64,000 nucleotides of DNA from Acidobacteriaceae bacterium (GTDB lineage Bacteria > Acidobacteriota > Terriglobia > Terriglobales > Acidobacteriaceae), in NCBI GenBank assembly GCA_003134995.1, contig PLDC01000011.1:203976-267975 (forward strand). Reading direction: 5' to 3'. Shown in pieces: positions 8,202 to 16,766 of the stretch. Numbering within the stretch: the first letter of the stretch is position 1; every line of letters begins with the position of its first letter. The notes below the pieces were generated by a model, which saw only the letters and a list, made by a program, of their open reading frames with translations, did no database searches and was not told the origin of the DNA. Made by a program: the position numbers and the translations under genes.

Positions 8202-9128
8202 TCATTTCTCTGCGTTGAGCGTGCCACGGAAGCTCTGGTGATCGCATTTTCCGCCGATGACTAAGGCGTTCGTCATCAAAAGGGCCGACTCGCTTGGATC
8301 GGTGAAGACTGCAACTATGTGCAATTGAGATTCGTCGTTCATTGCGAACCACATATTGACGGAATCTCCGCTGATTGAGCTGTATCGACTTAGGACTGAT
8401 CCGTGTGTGCTGTATGTCAGGGGATCGGCGACTCCGCGCGAGAAGCATGGAGAGCCCTTGACTTGAATCGTCCCGGTGAGCGGAAGGTGGAAGTGAACAT
8501 CACCGGTGTTTAGCCTTTGGGATACGACGGCACCCTGCGTGGCGGTGATGCGAAATTTCGCCTCATACGTCTGCGGGCCTGTGTAGGCCGGAGAAGGCGG
8601 CTCAAAATACTTCATCGTCAGCGAACCGGAAAAGGTGGCATTGAGTGGTGCGAGCGGAGTAGCGGTAAAAGTATTTGTCTGCCGATAGGTGGGGCACTTT
8701 GAGGAAAGGTCGCCCGTCAGAGTATATTCGCCGCTCCAGGTAGTCGCGCCCTCGGCGGGAACGTGGCCGCTGATTTCCACTTGGATCGTGGCTCGGGGAC
8801 TATTCTTCAGTGTAAAGGTCCCATCGGGGGCGATCTCGCCGTGCAGACCTCCGCCAATGCCGCCCGAGCCATCTCGCGGAGAGTTGGGGCAAACTGCCTG
8901 ATAGTCGCCACTGGCGATAATCTGCGTACCGTTCGTCTGAAGGAACATGGAGAGAAGCGGAAACTGATTCTTTTGCCGGTTGCCCGCGATGTTCCAGTTA
9001 CCATTCAACGGCGAAGAAGGAATGGGGATCTGAGGCGACGCGGTCGAAGAGGCATCGGTTCCGCTTTGCGCGTCGGCCGACGATCCTGCAAGCAATAGAA
9101 ATAGCGAAACCGCAGTTACGAGGCGCAT
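8202..9128 (-). CDS. Secreted protein of unknown function
   Basis: A 308-residue protein I do not recognise. The ATG at 9128 is chosen over the track start at 9260 because it places a clean signal peptide at the N-terminus (MRLVTAVSLFLLLAGSSADAQ). The mature part is rich in Thr, Ser and Gly with regular beta-strand-like segments (LNGNWNIAGN, GTFTLKNSPRATIQVEISG, FSGSLTMKYFE). This suggests a beta-sandwich or barrel-like lipid-binding or structural fold. Four cysteines are spread through it (VCPNS, KCPTY, PCFSR, KCDHQ), possibly forming disulfides after export. The next gene upstream on the same strand is a small membrane protein 47 bp away, so the two may be co-transcribed. Confidence 0.65.
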   Translation of the reverse strand: MRLVTAVSLFLLLAGSSADAQSGTDASSTASPQIPIPSSPLNGNWNIAGNRQKNQFPLLSMFLQTNGTQIIASGDYQAVCPNSPRDGSGGIGGGLHGEIAPDGTFTLKNSPRATIQVEISGHVPAEGATTWSGEYTLTGDLSSKCPTYRQTNTFTATPLAPLNATFSGSLTMKYFEPPSPAYTGPQTYEAKFRITATQGAVVSQRLNTGDVHFHLPLTGTIQVKGSPCFSRGVADPLTYSTHGSVLSRYSSISGDSVNMWFAMNDESQLHIVAVFTDPSESALLMTNALVIGGKCDHQSFRGTLNAEK

Positions 9129-9174
9129 TTTCGTGTACTCAGCAGCCCAGCATTTACTCGATGAGATGCATAAG

Positions 9175-9447
9175 CTAAGTTTGGCTTCCTTTCCCTTGGC
9201 GAAGCCTGCGGTCGAGCACATAGGCGCCCCCGAGAACCGCAAGCCAACAAGCGGTATCAACGAGCAAGGAGACGACTATGAAGCTAAAGTCCATGTCGAA
9301 AGATCCGTTCGGGTAGAACAGCGACCATGCCATAAGCCCGGGTGTAGGCGGTATGAAGCGTCTTAAAGAAAGGCTCTCACAGATAAAGGCCAAGACGAAG
9401 GATAAAGGTGCTGCGATCGCGAAGGGCAGTACCTTGCGCCAATTCAT
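9175..9447 (-). CDS. Small membrane protein of unknown function
   Basis: From ATG 9447 (MNWRKVLPFAIAAPLSFVLAF) this encodes 90 residues with two hydrophobic segments: about residues 8-22 and 54-74 (FSFIVVSLLVDTACWLAVLGGAYVL). It ends in a basic tail (DRRLRQGKG). The track start at 9561 adds 38 residues with no hydrophobic or family character, so I prefer the internal ATG, although neither start has a strong ribosome-binding site. It sits 47 bp upstream of the secreted protein gene at 8202-9128 on the same strand. I do not recognise the family. Confidence 0.5.
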   Translation of the reverse strand: MNWRKVLPFAIAAPLSFVLAFICESLSLRRFIPPTPGLMAWSLFYPNGSFDMDFSFIVVSLLVDTACWLAVLGGAYVLDRRLRQGKGSQT

Positions 9448-9597
9448 GGAATATCTCGGCTCACTGTTGGAAATCGCTACCACTCTTTGCTCGTTTAAGA
9501 GATCAACCGTTTCCCCGGCAATTGCGCCGGGATCTAGTTCCGAAGTCCTGATGAAGCTCAACCTCTGCGCGCCCTCGATCTAGTTCCTACGAACGAA

Positions 9598-12500
9598 TTA
9601 GAAGCTGTCTTTGGCGGTGGATGCGCGTTCAGATTTCAGTTCGCGCAGGAGCAGACGCACTATCATTCCGTCGAAGCCGGTGCCGCTCATTTTGGATAGT
9701 TCGTCCAGCGCTTGCTCGGGCGTGCGGGCGGCGGCGATGGAGTGCTCGGTGAGCATGTTGGCGTAGGCGTCGGCCAGGGCGATGATGCGCGACCATAGGG
9801 GGATCTGCTCTCCTTTGGCACCGTCGGGATAGCCGGTGCCGTCGAAGCGCTGGTGGTGATGCTCGATGGCCTGGCGCATCATTGCGCTGTGCGGGAGGAT
9901 GCCGGCGATCTCGGCTCCGACGCGCGCGTGCATTCTTACTAGGAAGAATTCGTCGTCGGTGAGCGGGCCGGGCTTGTTTAGAATGCGTTCGGGGACGAAT
10001 ATCTTTCCGACGTCGTGGATGCGCGCCGCGTAGACCAGATCGGACGTTTCCTCGGGAGGCAGGCGGAGGGCGCGCGCGAGAATTTCTGTGTAGCGCGCCA
10101 CCAGGTCTCCGTGGCCTGAGGTGTGTAGCTCGCGAGATTCGGCGGCGCGGCTTAAAACTTCAATTGCTTCCTTCAGCAGCGGGACGTTGCAGTCCTCTTC
10201 GCCGCCGCAGAGTTTCACCAGCATCTGACCCAGTTCTTCAAGATGCTCGGGGCCGTTGTGCTCGCGCTGGAGAAATCCTTCGATGTAGGAGGAAATCTGC
10301 TGGCGTTGCGCGGCGAATTCTTCGCCGGCAGCAAACTCTTCCGCAGCCGAGACGAGATTGCCGCCGGAACGCTTTGAAACGTACATGCCCGCGTCGGCTA
10401 CGCGGATGATGTCTTCGATGGAGAAGCCGTGCGTGGGGAAGCTAGCTACGCCGAAGCTGCCGGTGATGTGGTGCTCGCTCAGCATGGGGTCGGTAACGAT
10501 CCATTGGCGCAGGCGCTCGGCTAGCACCTGCGCCTGCTCGGGTCCGGTTTCGGGCATGAGGATGATGAACTCGTCTCCGCCGTAGCGCGCGACTACGTTC
10601 GACTGCCGAGACTTCTGTTCGAGCAGCCTGCCTACACGAGCTAGCACCAGGTCACCTTCGAAGTGGCCCATGGTGTCATTTACTTCTTTGAACTTGTCGA
10701 GGTCGATCAGCACGACGGAGAACGGGCGTCCGGAGCGCGAGGCGCGCTTCCATTCGGCCGAGAGCGCTTCCCAGAAGAAACGGCGCGTCTTGATTCCGGT
10801 GAGGCCGTCGGTGATGGATTGCTGCTGCAGTTTCTGGAAGACGAAAGCGTTGTGCAGAGCTGTCGCGAGCAAGTCGGCGAGGGTGTTGAGAATGAGGACA
10901 TCCTGCGGCGAGAAAGCGCTCTCGCTGCGGCTTTCGATGTTCAGCGCGCCGAGCAGAGTTTCGCCGTACGTGATGGGAATGCAAAGCACGGAGCGGGACT
11001 CGGGCAGAATCGCGCCCATCTGGCCTTCAAGGCCATTCTGCACCAGGGCGCGCTCGCCGGTGCGGGCGACGCGGCCAAGAATTCCGATGCCGAGCGGAAT
11101 ACGCTTGCCCATGGCGTGAGCTGTCGCTCCGGCCTCGGCTTTGATTTCGATCTCCTTCGTTCCGTAATCGAGCAGGCCGATGCCGATATGATCGAAGCTG
11201 AAATTCTTTTGGATCTCTCCGACAATTTGTCCCAGCATGTGCACGGGATCGTCGCTGGAAATGGCTGTGCGCGAGATGTTGTTGAGAAATGCGAGCTGGC
11301 GTGAGCGCCGTTGTTCGTCGGCGAAGAGGCGCGCATTTTCTACGGCGACCGATGCCTGGCCAGCGGCGGTTACGAGAACATCGAGGTCGCGCTGCTCGAA
11401 CACAAATTCCCGTTCGGTGCTCATGGCGACCATAACGCCAGCCGACTTGTTGCTCAGAAGAATCGGCGCTGCACAAATGCACTTGGCTGGACGCTCAGGA
11501 CGGTACGTTACGCCTAATCGCGCTCGCGTTTTTTCGAGGTCGGAGCGTATGAGCAGTGGCTGCCCGGTTCGGATTACATATTCGGTGAAGGCATTCTCGA
11601 GTTTGCGGGAACGCTTGGGCAGTGTGTGGTCGTTTTCCACTTCGAGTTCGAAGCGGATTTCGTCTCCCTCTTGAAAAGCTATGTAGAAATCGCTGGTGTT
11701 GAAAATCTGCCCTAGCTCGGAGTGGATGGTGCGCAGGACTTCATCCTGATCGAGCCGCGAGCTGATGGCCTGGCCGATTTCGGTGAGCAATTCATATTCT
11801 TGGGTGCGGCGGTGGGCGTCGTGGGCGATCAGGTAGTTGTCGAGTGTGAGTCCGAGTTGCAGGGCGAGGCCCACCATCAAGCGCGGGCCCGATGCGCCGA
11901 AGGCCTTGCGCTGTGCGTGAGGGAACAAAATCACTCCGAAGGCGTGCTCGCGGGTTTGCAGGCTGACGGCAGTGAGGTTTCGTATCCCGGCATCGGAGAG
12001 GACCTTCTTGAAATCGACGAATGATCCGGCTGAGCCTATGGGCAGCGGTTCCGTCATATGAGCGACGTCATGCACGGTGAACAGGCCGCCTTGCCGGTAG
12101 GCTAATTCGCAGACGTACTCACCCGCTCCGGTCCGGGTGAGGAGGTTGATGAATTCCGGGGAGAAGCCGCGCTCGACCGAGGGCAACAGGCTGCGCCAGC
12201 GTTCTGAAATGTAAATGACGGCTTGGCGCGCGGACAGGGCTCCTGCCAGCCGGTCGAGGGCCGACTGCATGCTGGGGAGCAGATCGTCGGCGGAGAGCAG
12301 GCGGCGCGGATCGACTCCCAGGGTGGAGAGTGCGAGCGTGTTTTCCTGCACGGCGTTGCGCTCGTTCTCAAAGAGGACCATCACCATGGCGATGCCGAGC
12401 AGCATTTGCGGCACCGGGCCGAGGACGTGGCCGACGCTGCCAAACATTTCCATCCAGGGATTATTCGATTGAATGGAACCCAGCAACACTGCCCAGAACG

Positions 12501-13011
12501 CGAGAGAAAACGCCAGCAACTGGAAGGCGACTGAGCCTTTGCGGTGGGCGTGCAAGTAGAACGCTGCTGAACAATAGAGCAGGACGGCGCTGAGAAAAAA
12601 AACTCCGAGGCTAAGGGGACGCTGTCCTGATAAAGTCGGGTGGCCCAGGTGATTAAACAGATCGACGCAGGCCGCGGCCGTTCCAACTAAAGCGAGAATC
12701 CAGTCATACCAGCGGACACGGAAAGATCCGCGCGTGAGGCGGGTGGAAACGAAGATGCTCACGCCCATCGCTACCGAAAATAAAGAACTGAAGAAAAATG
12801 CTATCGGCGCCGGCGGATAGTAATAGCGGAATGCGTCGAGCGCGTAGTGAATGGAATAGCAGGCCCAGGCGATCTGCCAGGCGCGGAAGTAGGCTTGACG
12901 GCTCTGCTGGTAAAGGTAGGTGAACAGCAGGCAGAGCAGCAGGGCGACCACGCCCGGAATGATGACGATACTGGTGGCGATAGAATTCATGAGGCCAGGA
13001 AGGCTTCCCAC
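9598..13011 (-). CDS. Membrane GAF-GGDEF-HD-GYP cyclic-di-GMP protein
   Basis: This 1137-residue protein combines both ends of c-di-GMP metabolism. Residues about 10-215 form some seven membrane helices. They are followed by three GAF-like sensor regions (about 230-720), a diguanylate cyclase domain with intact GGDEF (RYGGDEFIIL, about 808) and an HD-GYP phosphodiesterase domain. The latter shows HDVGKIFVPERILNKPGPL (about 997) and HHQRFDGTGYPDG. The product inhibition site RxxD before GGDEF reads RQSN, so feedback control may be weakened. Such proteins switch biofilm and motility programmes in response to signals sensed by the GAF and membrane parts. The track start is GTG at 13011. ATG at 12990 is equally possible because neither has a clear ribosome-binding site. 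It is transcribed divergently from gltX. Confidence 0.9.
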   Translation of the reverse strand: MGSLPGLMNSIATSIVIIPGVVALLLCLLFTYLYQQSRQAYFRAWQIAWACYSIHYALDAFRYYYPPAPIAFFFSSLFSVAMGVSIFVSTRLTRGSFRVRWYDWILALVGTAAACVDLFNHLGHPTLSGQRPLSLGVFFLSAVLLYCSAAFYLHAHRKGSVAFQLLAFSLAFWAVLLGSIQSNNPWMEMFGSVGHVLGPVPQMLLGIAMVMVLFENERNAVQENTLALSTLGVDPRRLLSADDLLPSMQSALDRLAGALSARQAVIYISERWRSLLPSVERGFSPEFINLLTRTGAGEYVCELAYRQGGLFTVHDVAHMTEPLPIGSAGSFVDFKKVLSDAGIRNLTAVSLQTREHAFGVILFPHAQRKAFGASGPRLMVGLALQLGLTLDNYLIAHDAHRRTQEYELLTEIGQAISSRLDQDEVLRTIHSELGQIFNTSDFYIAFQEGDEIRFELEVENDHTLPKRSRKLENAFTEYVIRTGQPLLIRSDLEKTRARLGVTYRPERPAKCICAAPILLSNKSAGVMVAMSTEREFVFEQRDLDVLVTAAGQASVAVENARLFADEQRRSRQLAFLNNISRTAISSDDPVHMLGQIVGEIQKNFSFDHIGIGLLDYGTKEIEIKAEAGATAHAMGKRIPLGIGILGRVARTGERALVQNGLEGQMGAILPESRSVLCIPITYGETLLGALNIESRSESAFSPQDVLILNTLADLLATALHNAFVFQKLQQQSITDGLTGIKTRRFFWEALSAEWKRASRSGRPFSVVLIDLDKFKEVNDTMGHFEGDLVLARVGRLLEQKSRQSNVVARYGGDEFIILMPETGPEQAQVLAERLRQWIVTDPMLSEHHITGSFGVASFPTHGFSIEDIIRVADAGMYVSKRSGGNLVSAAEEFAAGEEFAAQRQQISSYIEGFLQREHNGPEHLEELGQMLVKLCGGEEDCNVPLLKEAIEVLSRAAESRELHTSGHGDLVARYTEILARALRLPPEETSDLVYAARIHDVGKIFVPERILNKPGPLTDDEFFLVRMHARVGAEIAGILPHSAMMRQAIEHHHQRFDGTGYPDGAKGEQIPLWSRIIALADAYANMLTEHSIAAARTPEQALDELSKMSGTGFDGMIVRLLLRELKSERASTAKDSF

Positions 13012-13225
13012 GAGGATCTAGCCAGCACCTTGGGAGAGGCCGATTATTAATGTTTTCACATGCAAGGGTGTGAGCACAACAGGATTTAAGTACACTGTCC
13101 TGACTCTAGTTACCTGAAATCAATTACTTAAGCAATACGGGCTTTCTGAATCAAGTTTCTCGAGCAACTTGCTGGCTCGGTTGACGATGCGTGCTCGGCA
13201 CCATACCATCGAACTTTCGCCATTT

Positions 13226-14713
13226 ATGCCTGAATCTCAGCCTTTAACATCCCTTGGACCTGGGCCGCGAGTGCGGTTCGCGCCGTCGCCTACCGGCTTT
13301 CTGCATGTGGGTAGCGCCCGGACTTTTATTTTTAACTGGCTTTATGCTCGCCACAATGGCGGGACGATGATTCTTCGGCTGGATGACACTGACGTTGAGC
13401 GCAACAGCCAATCTTCGGTGGATTCTATTTTTAAAGGATTGAAGTGGCTGAATTTGTCGTGGGACGAAGAGTACAAACAATCCGAGCGCATCGAGTTGCA
13501 CCGCAAGACCGCGTGGGCGATTTTTGAGAAAGGGCTGGCTTACCGCGACTTCACTCCGGCGCATACCGGTGATGCGGAAAAATCCGGGGCGCAGGGAACG
13601 TGGCTGTTTAATCCGGGTGCGCGCGAAGTTTCGCGCGAGGAGAGTGACCGGCGTGCCGCGGCGGGAGAGCCGTTTGCGCTTCGCTTTCGGGTGCCGCGCG
13701 AAAGTGGGCAGTTGGTGCGATTCAACGATGCGGTTTACGGTGAGCCGGTGAAGGCTGGAGCCGACATCGAAGACTTTGCTCTACTTCGATCCGATGGGAT
13801 GCCGACTTATCATCTGGCTTCGTGCGCTGACGACGCTGACTTGCGCATCTCGCACATCATTCGCGGGCAGGATCATCTTACGAACACCTTCAAGCATGTG
13901 CTGATCTTTGAGGCCGCCGGCTTTGCGCCGCCGCAGTTCGCGCATCTGCCGCTGCTGGTCGCGCCCGATGGCACGAAACTTTCCAAGCGCCGTCACGGTT
14001 CTGTAGTCAGCGTTACAACTTACCGCGATGCCGGATTTCTTTCGGCAGCTTTCATCAATTTTCTTTGCCTGCTGGGGTGGTCTCCGAAGAACGATCGCGA
14101 GAACATGTCTTTGGAGGAGTTGAAAGAGGTGTTTTCTCTTGAAGGGATCAATCGTTCGAATGCCGTAGTGAACTTCAAAGAGCCGGCTGCGACACCGGAG
14201 GAAGCGTTCGATCCGAAAGCTGTGTGGCTTAATGCTGAGCATATTCGCGGTTTGCCTGTGGAGGATTTGAGCACGCGGCTGTTGCCCATCGTGCGTGGAG
14301 CGGGATTCAACGTCACGCCGGAAAAGATGCTGCGGATCACGCCTTTAATCCGCGAGCGCATCAAGCTGTTGAGCGAAGTGCTCACGGCGGCTGATTTTAT
14401 TTTTGTCGATCAATTGCCGCCTTACGATCCGGCCGAACTGATCCCGCAAAAGGGAGACATGGCCATGGCAGCGAAGGTCCTCGCGCGAGCCCGAGAAGTG
14501 CTGGCGGGTATCGAGTTCAAACACGATCCGTTGGATCAGGCTCTGCGCGCCGCCGCGCTGGAACTCGGAGTGAAGGCGGGACAAATGTTTCAACCGATTC
14601 GAGTTGCGGTGTGCGGGCGGAAGAATGCTCCACCGCTGTTTGAGACGCTGGAAGTAATTGGGCGGGAGATTACGCTTAAGCGAATCGAGGACGCTCTGCA
14701 GAAGATTGTGTAG
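13226..14713 (+). CDS. gltX: Glutamyl-tRNA synthetase
   Basis: A 495-residue class I aminoacyl-tRNA synthetase that charges tRNA-Glu with glutamate. The HIGH-type motif appears as [14 protein letters not shown] and the KMSKS-type motif as [11 protein letters not shown]. The intervening [11 protein letters not shown] and [11 protein letters not shown] blocks are standard for GluRS. The C-terminal anticodon-binding region is complete ([16 protein letters not shown]). The track start at 13169 adds 19 residues with no homology. ATG at 13226 (MPESQPL) puts the catalytic core at the usual distance. Length is normal for bacterial GluRS. It is monocistronic in appearance, with about 250 bp before the next gene. 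Confidence 0.95.
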   Translation: MPESQPLTSLGPGPRVRFAPSPTGFLHVGSARTFIFNWLYARHNGGTMILRLDDTDVERNSQSSVDSIFKGLKWLNLSWDEEYKQSERIELHRKTAWAIFEKGLAYRDFTPAHTGDAEKSGAQGTWLFNPGAREVSREESDRRAAAGEPFALRFRVPRESGQLVRFNDAVYGEPVKAGADIEDFALLRSDGMPTYHLASCADDADLRISHIIRGQDHLTNTFKHVLIFEAAGFAPPQFAHLPLLVAPDGTKLSKRRHGSVVSVTTYRDAGFLSAAFINFLCLLGWSPKNDRENMSLEELKEVFSLEGINRSNAVVNFKEPAATPEEAFDPKAVWLNAEHIRGLPVEDLSTRLLPIVRGAGFNVTPEKMLRITPLIRERIKLLSEVLTAADFIFVDQLPPYDPAELIPQKGDMAMAAKVLARAREVLAGIEFKHDPLDQALRAAALELGVKAGQMFQPIRVAVCGRKNAPPLFETLEVIGREITLKRIEDALQKIV

Positions 14714-14966
14714 CGAATCCTGTGTGACGTCTGCAAACAAAAGCCCAAACCGTTTCCAGTTCGGGGCGTCAACCTGTCCGGTTAAGTTGATTGTAGAAGA
14801 TGGGTCCTTTCAAGCAAACGTAACTTGAGGTTCTGCCGCCGATTTTGTTGCATCTCAGTTGGTCTAACTTCTATCTATTCAAACACAGGCTTGTTTAGAA
14901 AAATCTGAAAGTCTCCGCAAGCTCTTCATCACAACCTTCATACAAGTCGCATAGAAAGGAATTCGC

Positions 14967-15977
14967 ATGAAAGCCGTACAAGTTAGCAAGCCCGGAGGTA
15001 ATTTCGAAATCGTCGAGCGCCCCAAGCCAGAGCCCGCACGCGGACAGGTGCGCATCAGGGTGGAAGCCTGCGGCATCTGCCACAGCGACGGGCTGGTCAA
15101 AGAGGGGCTTTGGCCGGGAATTCAGTATCCGCGAGTGCCGGGCCATGAGATTGCTGGGCGCGTCGACGCGGTCGGCGCCGACGTTACGCTGTGGAAACCC
15201 GGTCAACGAGTGGGAGTGGGATGGCACGGCGGGCACTGCTTCCAGTGCGATCCCTGCCGGCGCGGCGACTTCGTCCTATGCCAGTTCGCGAAAATTACCG
15301 GCATCAGCTTCGACGGAGGCTACGCCGAATACATGGTGGCGCCTGCGGAAGCGGTGGCCGCGATGCCGGATGACCTGCCTGCGGATGAAGCCGCGCCGCT
15401 GCTCTGCGCGGGCATTACGGTGTTCAATTCACTGCGCAACTCGGGCGCACGCGGCGGCGACACGGTCGCGGTGCAAGGGATCGGAGGGTTGGGCCATCTC
15501 GGGATTCAGTACGCCCGGCAGATGGGTTTTCGCACTGTCGCCATTGGCCGCGGCAAAGATAAAGAGGCACTGGCGCAGAAGTTGGGTGCGCATGAATACG
15601 TTGATACTAGCGCTGGCGCGCCTGCCGAAGCGCTGCAAAAGCTGGGAGGAGCGCGCGTGATTCTCGCGACCGCTCCTGATTCGAAGTCGATCTCAGCTCT
15701 GGTCGATGGACTAGCTGGAAATGGAAAGCTGCTGATCGTGGGAGCGGGCTTCGAGTCGCTGACGGTGACCCCGCTGCAATTGATCGGCGGACGCAAGGCC
15801 TTGCAGGGTTGGCCCTCGGGCACGGCGAAAGACTCCGAGGAAACTTTGCAATTCAGTTCCCTGAGCGGTGTGAGGCCCATGATCGAGCGCTATCCGCTGG
15901 AGAAAGTTGCCGAGGCTTACGACCAGATGATCAGCGGGAGGGCGCGGTTCCGGGTGGTGCTGACGATGGGCGGGTAG
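14967..15977 (+). CDS. Zinc-dependent alcohol dehydrogenase
   Basis: A 336-residue medium-chain dehydrogenase/reductase. The catalytic zinc ligands are in EACGICHSD and GHE. The structural zinc site is formed by four cysteines in CFQCDPCRRGDFVLC. The cofactor-binding Rossmann motif is GIGGLGHLGIQYA. It resembles AdhA/AdhP-type alcohol dehydrogenases that interconvert alcohols and aldehydes with NAD(P)H in the cytoplasm; the exact substrate is not set by sequence. The start ATG at 14967 has a good AAAGGA ribosome-binding site about 8 nt upstream. A toxin-antitoxin pair follows after about 85 bp on the same strand. Confidence 0.92.
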   Translation: MKAVQVSKPGGNFEIVERPKPEPARGQVRIRVEACGICHSDGLVKEGLWPGIQYPRVPGHEIAGRVDAVGADVTLWKPGQRVGVGWHGGHCFQCDPCRRGDFVLCQFAKITGISFDGGYAEYMVAPAEAVAAMPDDLPADEAAPLLCAGITVFNSLRNSGARGGDTVAVQGIGGLGHLGIQYARQMGFRTVAIGRGKDKEALAQKLGAHEYVDTSAGAPAEALQKLGGARVILATAPDSKSISALVDGLAGNGKLLIVGAGFESLTVTPLQLIGGRKALQGWPSGTAKDSEETLQFSSLSGVRPMIERYPLEKVAEAYDQMISGRARFRVVLTMGG

Positions 15978-16053
15978 CGGGCTGTCGACGCCACCATCTC
16001 GACCGAAGCCTTTCGGCGGAAGTTCAGCGATCTTAATATTTTGAAGTCGAGAA

Positions 16054-16071
16054 GGTAACATTTATGTTACC
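16054..16071. promoter_or_regulatory. Perfect palindrome, probable operator of the toxin-antitoxin operon
   Basis: GGTAACAT-TT-ATGTTACC is a perfect 8-bp inverted repeat with a 2-bp centre. It overlaps the toxin ribosome-binding site (AGAAGG) and the toxin start codon at 16064. Toxin-antitoxin operons are usually self-repressed by binding at such sites, so this is the likely operator. Confidence 0.75.
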
Positions 16072-16411
16072 ATTAAAGATTGTTGAGGTTCTGGAATACC
16101 TTCAGCCGGACGGTCGCAGCCCTTGTGCCGGGTGGTTCGACCGCCTCAACGCGCCGGCGGCTGCCAAGGTTTCCATCGCGCTAGCACGGTTGTCACAGGG
16201 GAACTATTCCAGCGTAAAGGGCGTGGGCGGCGGTCTTTATGAGTACAGGATCGACTTCGGTCCGGGTTATCGGATGTATTTCGGCAAGGACGGCGAACGC
16301 ATAGTCCTGTTACTCGGTGGTGGAACGAAGAAGCGGCAGCAGAAGGACATCGCGGGCGCGCTTAGCCGGTGGCAGGACTATAAGCAAAGGAAAAACCAGG
16401 AGATTCGATAG
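16064..16411 (+). CDS. RelE/HigB-like (phage Gp49 family) toxin
   Basis: A 115-residue addiction-module killer protein. The features are the N-terminal block VLEYLQPDGRSPCAGWFDRL and the core GGGLYEYRIDFGPGYRMYFG. They are followed by IVLLLGGGTKKRQQKDIAGAL, typical of the Gp49/HigB group of the RelE/ParE superfamily. These are basic small proteins, often ribosome-dependent mRNA interferases. The toxin gene comes first, as in higBA. Its start ATG at 16064 has AGAAGG 8 nt upstream, and both lie partly inside a perfect palindrome. The stop overlaps the antitoxin start by one base (TAGTG), which implies translational coupling. The target is inferred from the family only. Confidence 0.88.
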   Translation: MLPLKIVEVLEYLQPDGRSPCAGWFDRLNAPAAAKVSIALARLSQGNYSSVKGVGGGLYEYRIDFGPGYRMYFGKDGERIVLLLGGGTKKRQQKDIAGALSRWQDYKQRKNQEIR

Positions 16412-16731
16412 TGGCTCTCACTCGAGATTTTAAAGAAACGATTCAGGCGCGAGCTCGGCGCGATCCCGCATTTCGTAAAGAGCTGTTGCGCGAAGCGGTC
16501 GAAAGCTTCATTGCCGGAGATGTGGAAACGGGAAAGACCGTGCTGCGCGATTACATTCATGCCACCGTGGGCTTTAACGATTTGGCCGGAGGAACGCATC
16601 ACTCGCCCAAGAGCCTGATGCGTATGCTCGGTCCAACGGGGAATCCGCAAGCTCGCAACCTTTTCGATATTGTCCAATACCTTCAGCGAAAGGAAAAGGT
16701 ACGGTTCGTAGTGCGCGCCGCGGCGAGATAG
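16411..16731 (+). CDS. Helix-turn-helix antitoxin partner
   Basis: A 106-residue antitoxin, started by a GTG that shares its first base with the toxin stop codon. The C-terminal two thirds match the XRE-like DNA-binding antitoxin that pairs with Gp49-type toxins: RDYIHATVGFNDLAG, then HHSPKSLMRMLGPTGNPQARN and LFDIVQYLQ. It should neutralise the toxin by direct binding and repress the operon at the palindrome 16054-16071. The N-terminal part is charged and helical (DFKETIQARARRDPAFRKEL). The pair sits between a metabolic gene and glnS, a typical place for a stabilised chromosomal module. Confidence 0.87.
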   Translation: MALTRDFKETIQARARRDPAFRKELLREAVESFIAGDVETGKTVLRDYIHATVGFNDLAGGTHHSPKSLMRMLGPTGNPQARNLFDIVQYLQRKEKVRFVVRAAAR

Positions 16732-16766
16732 CGTCCAGGCGCTTGATCTTGCGATAAGATCATCAG

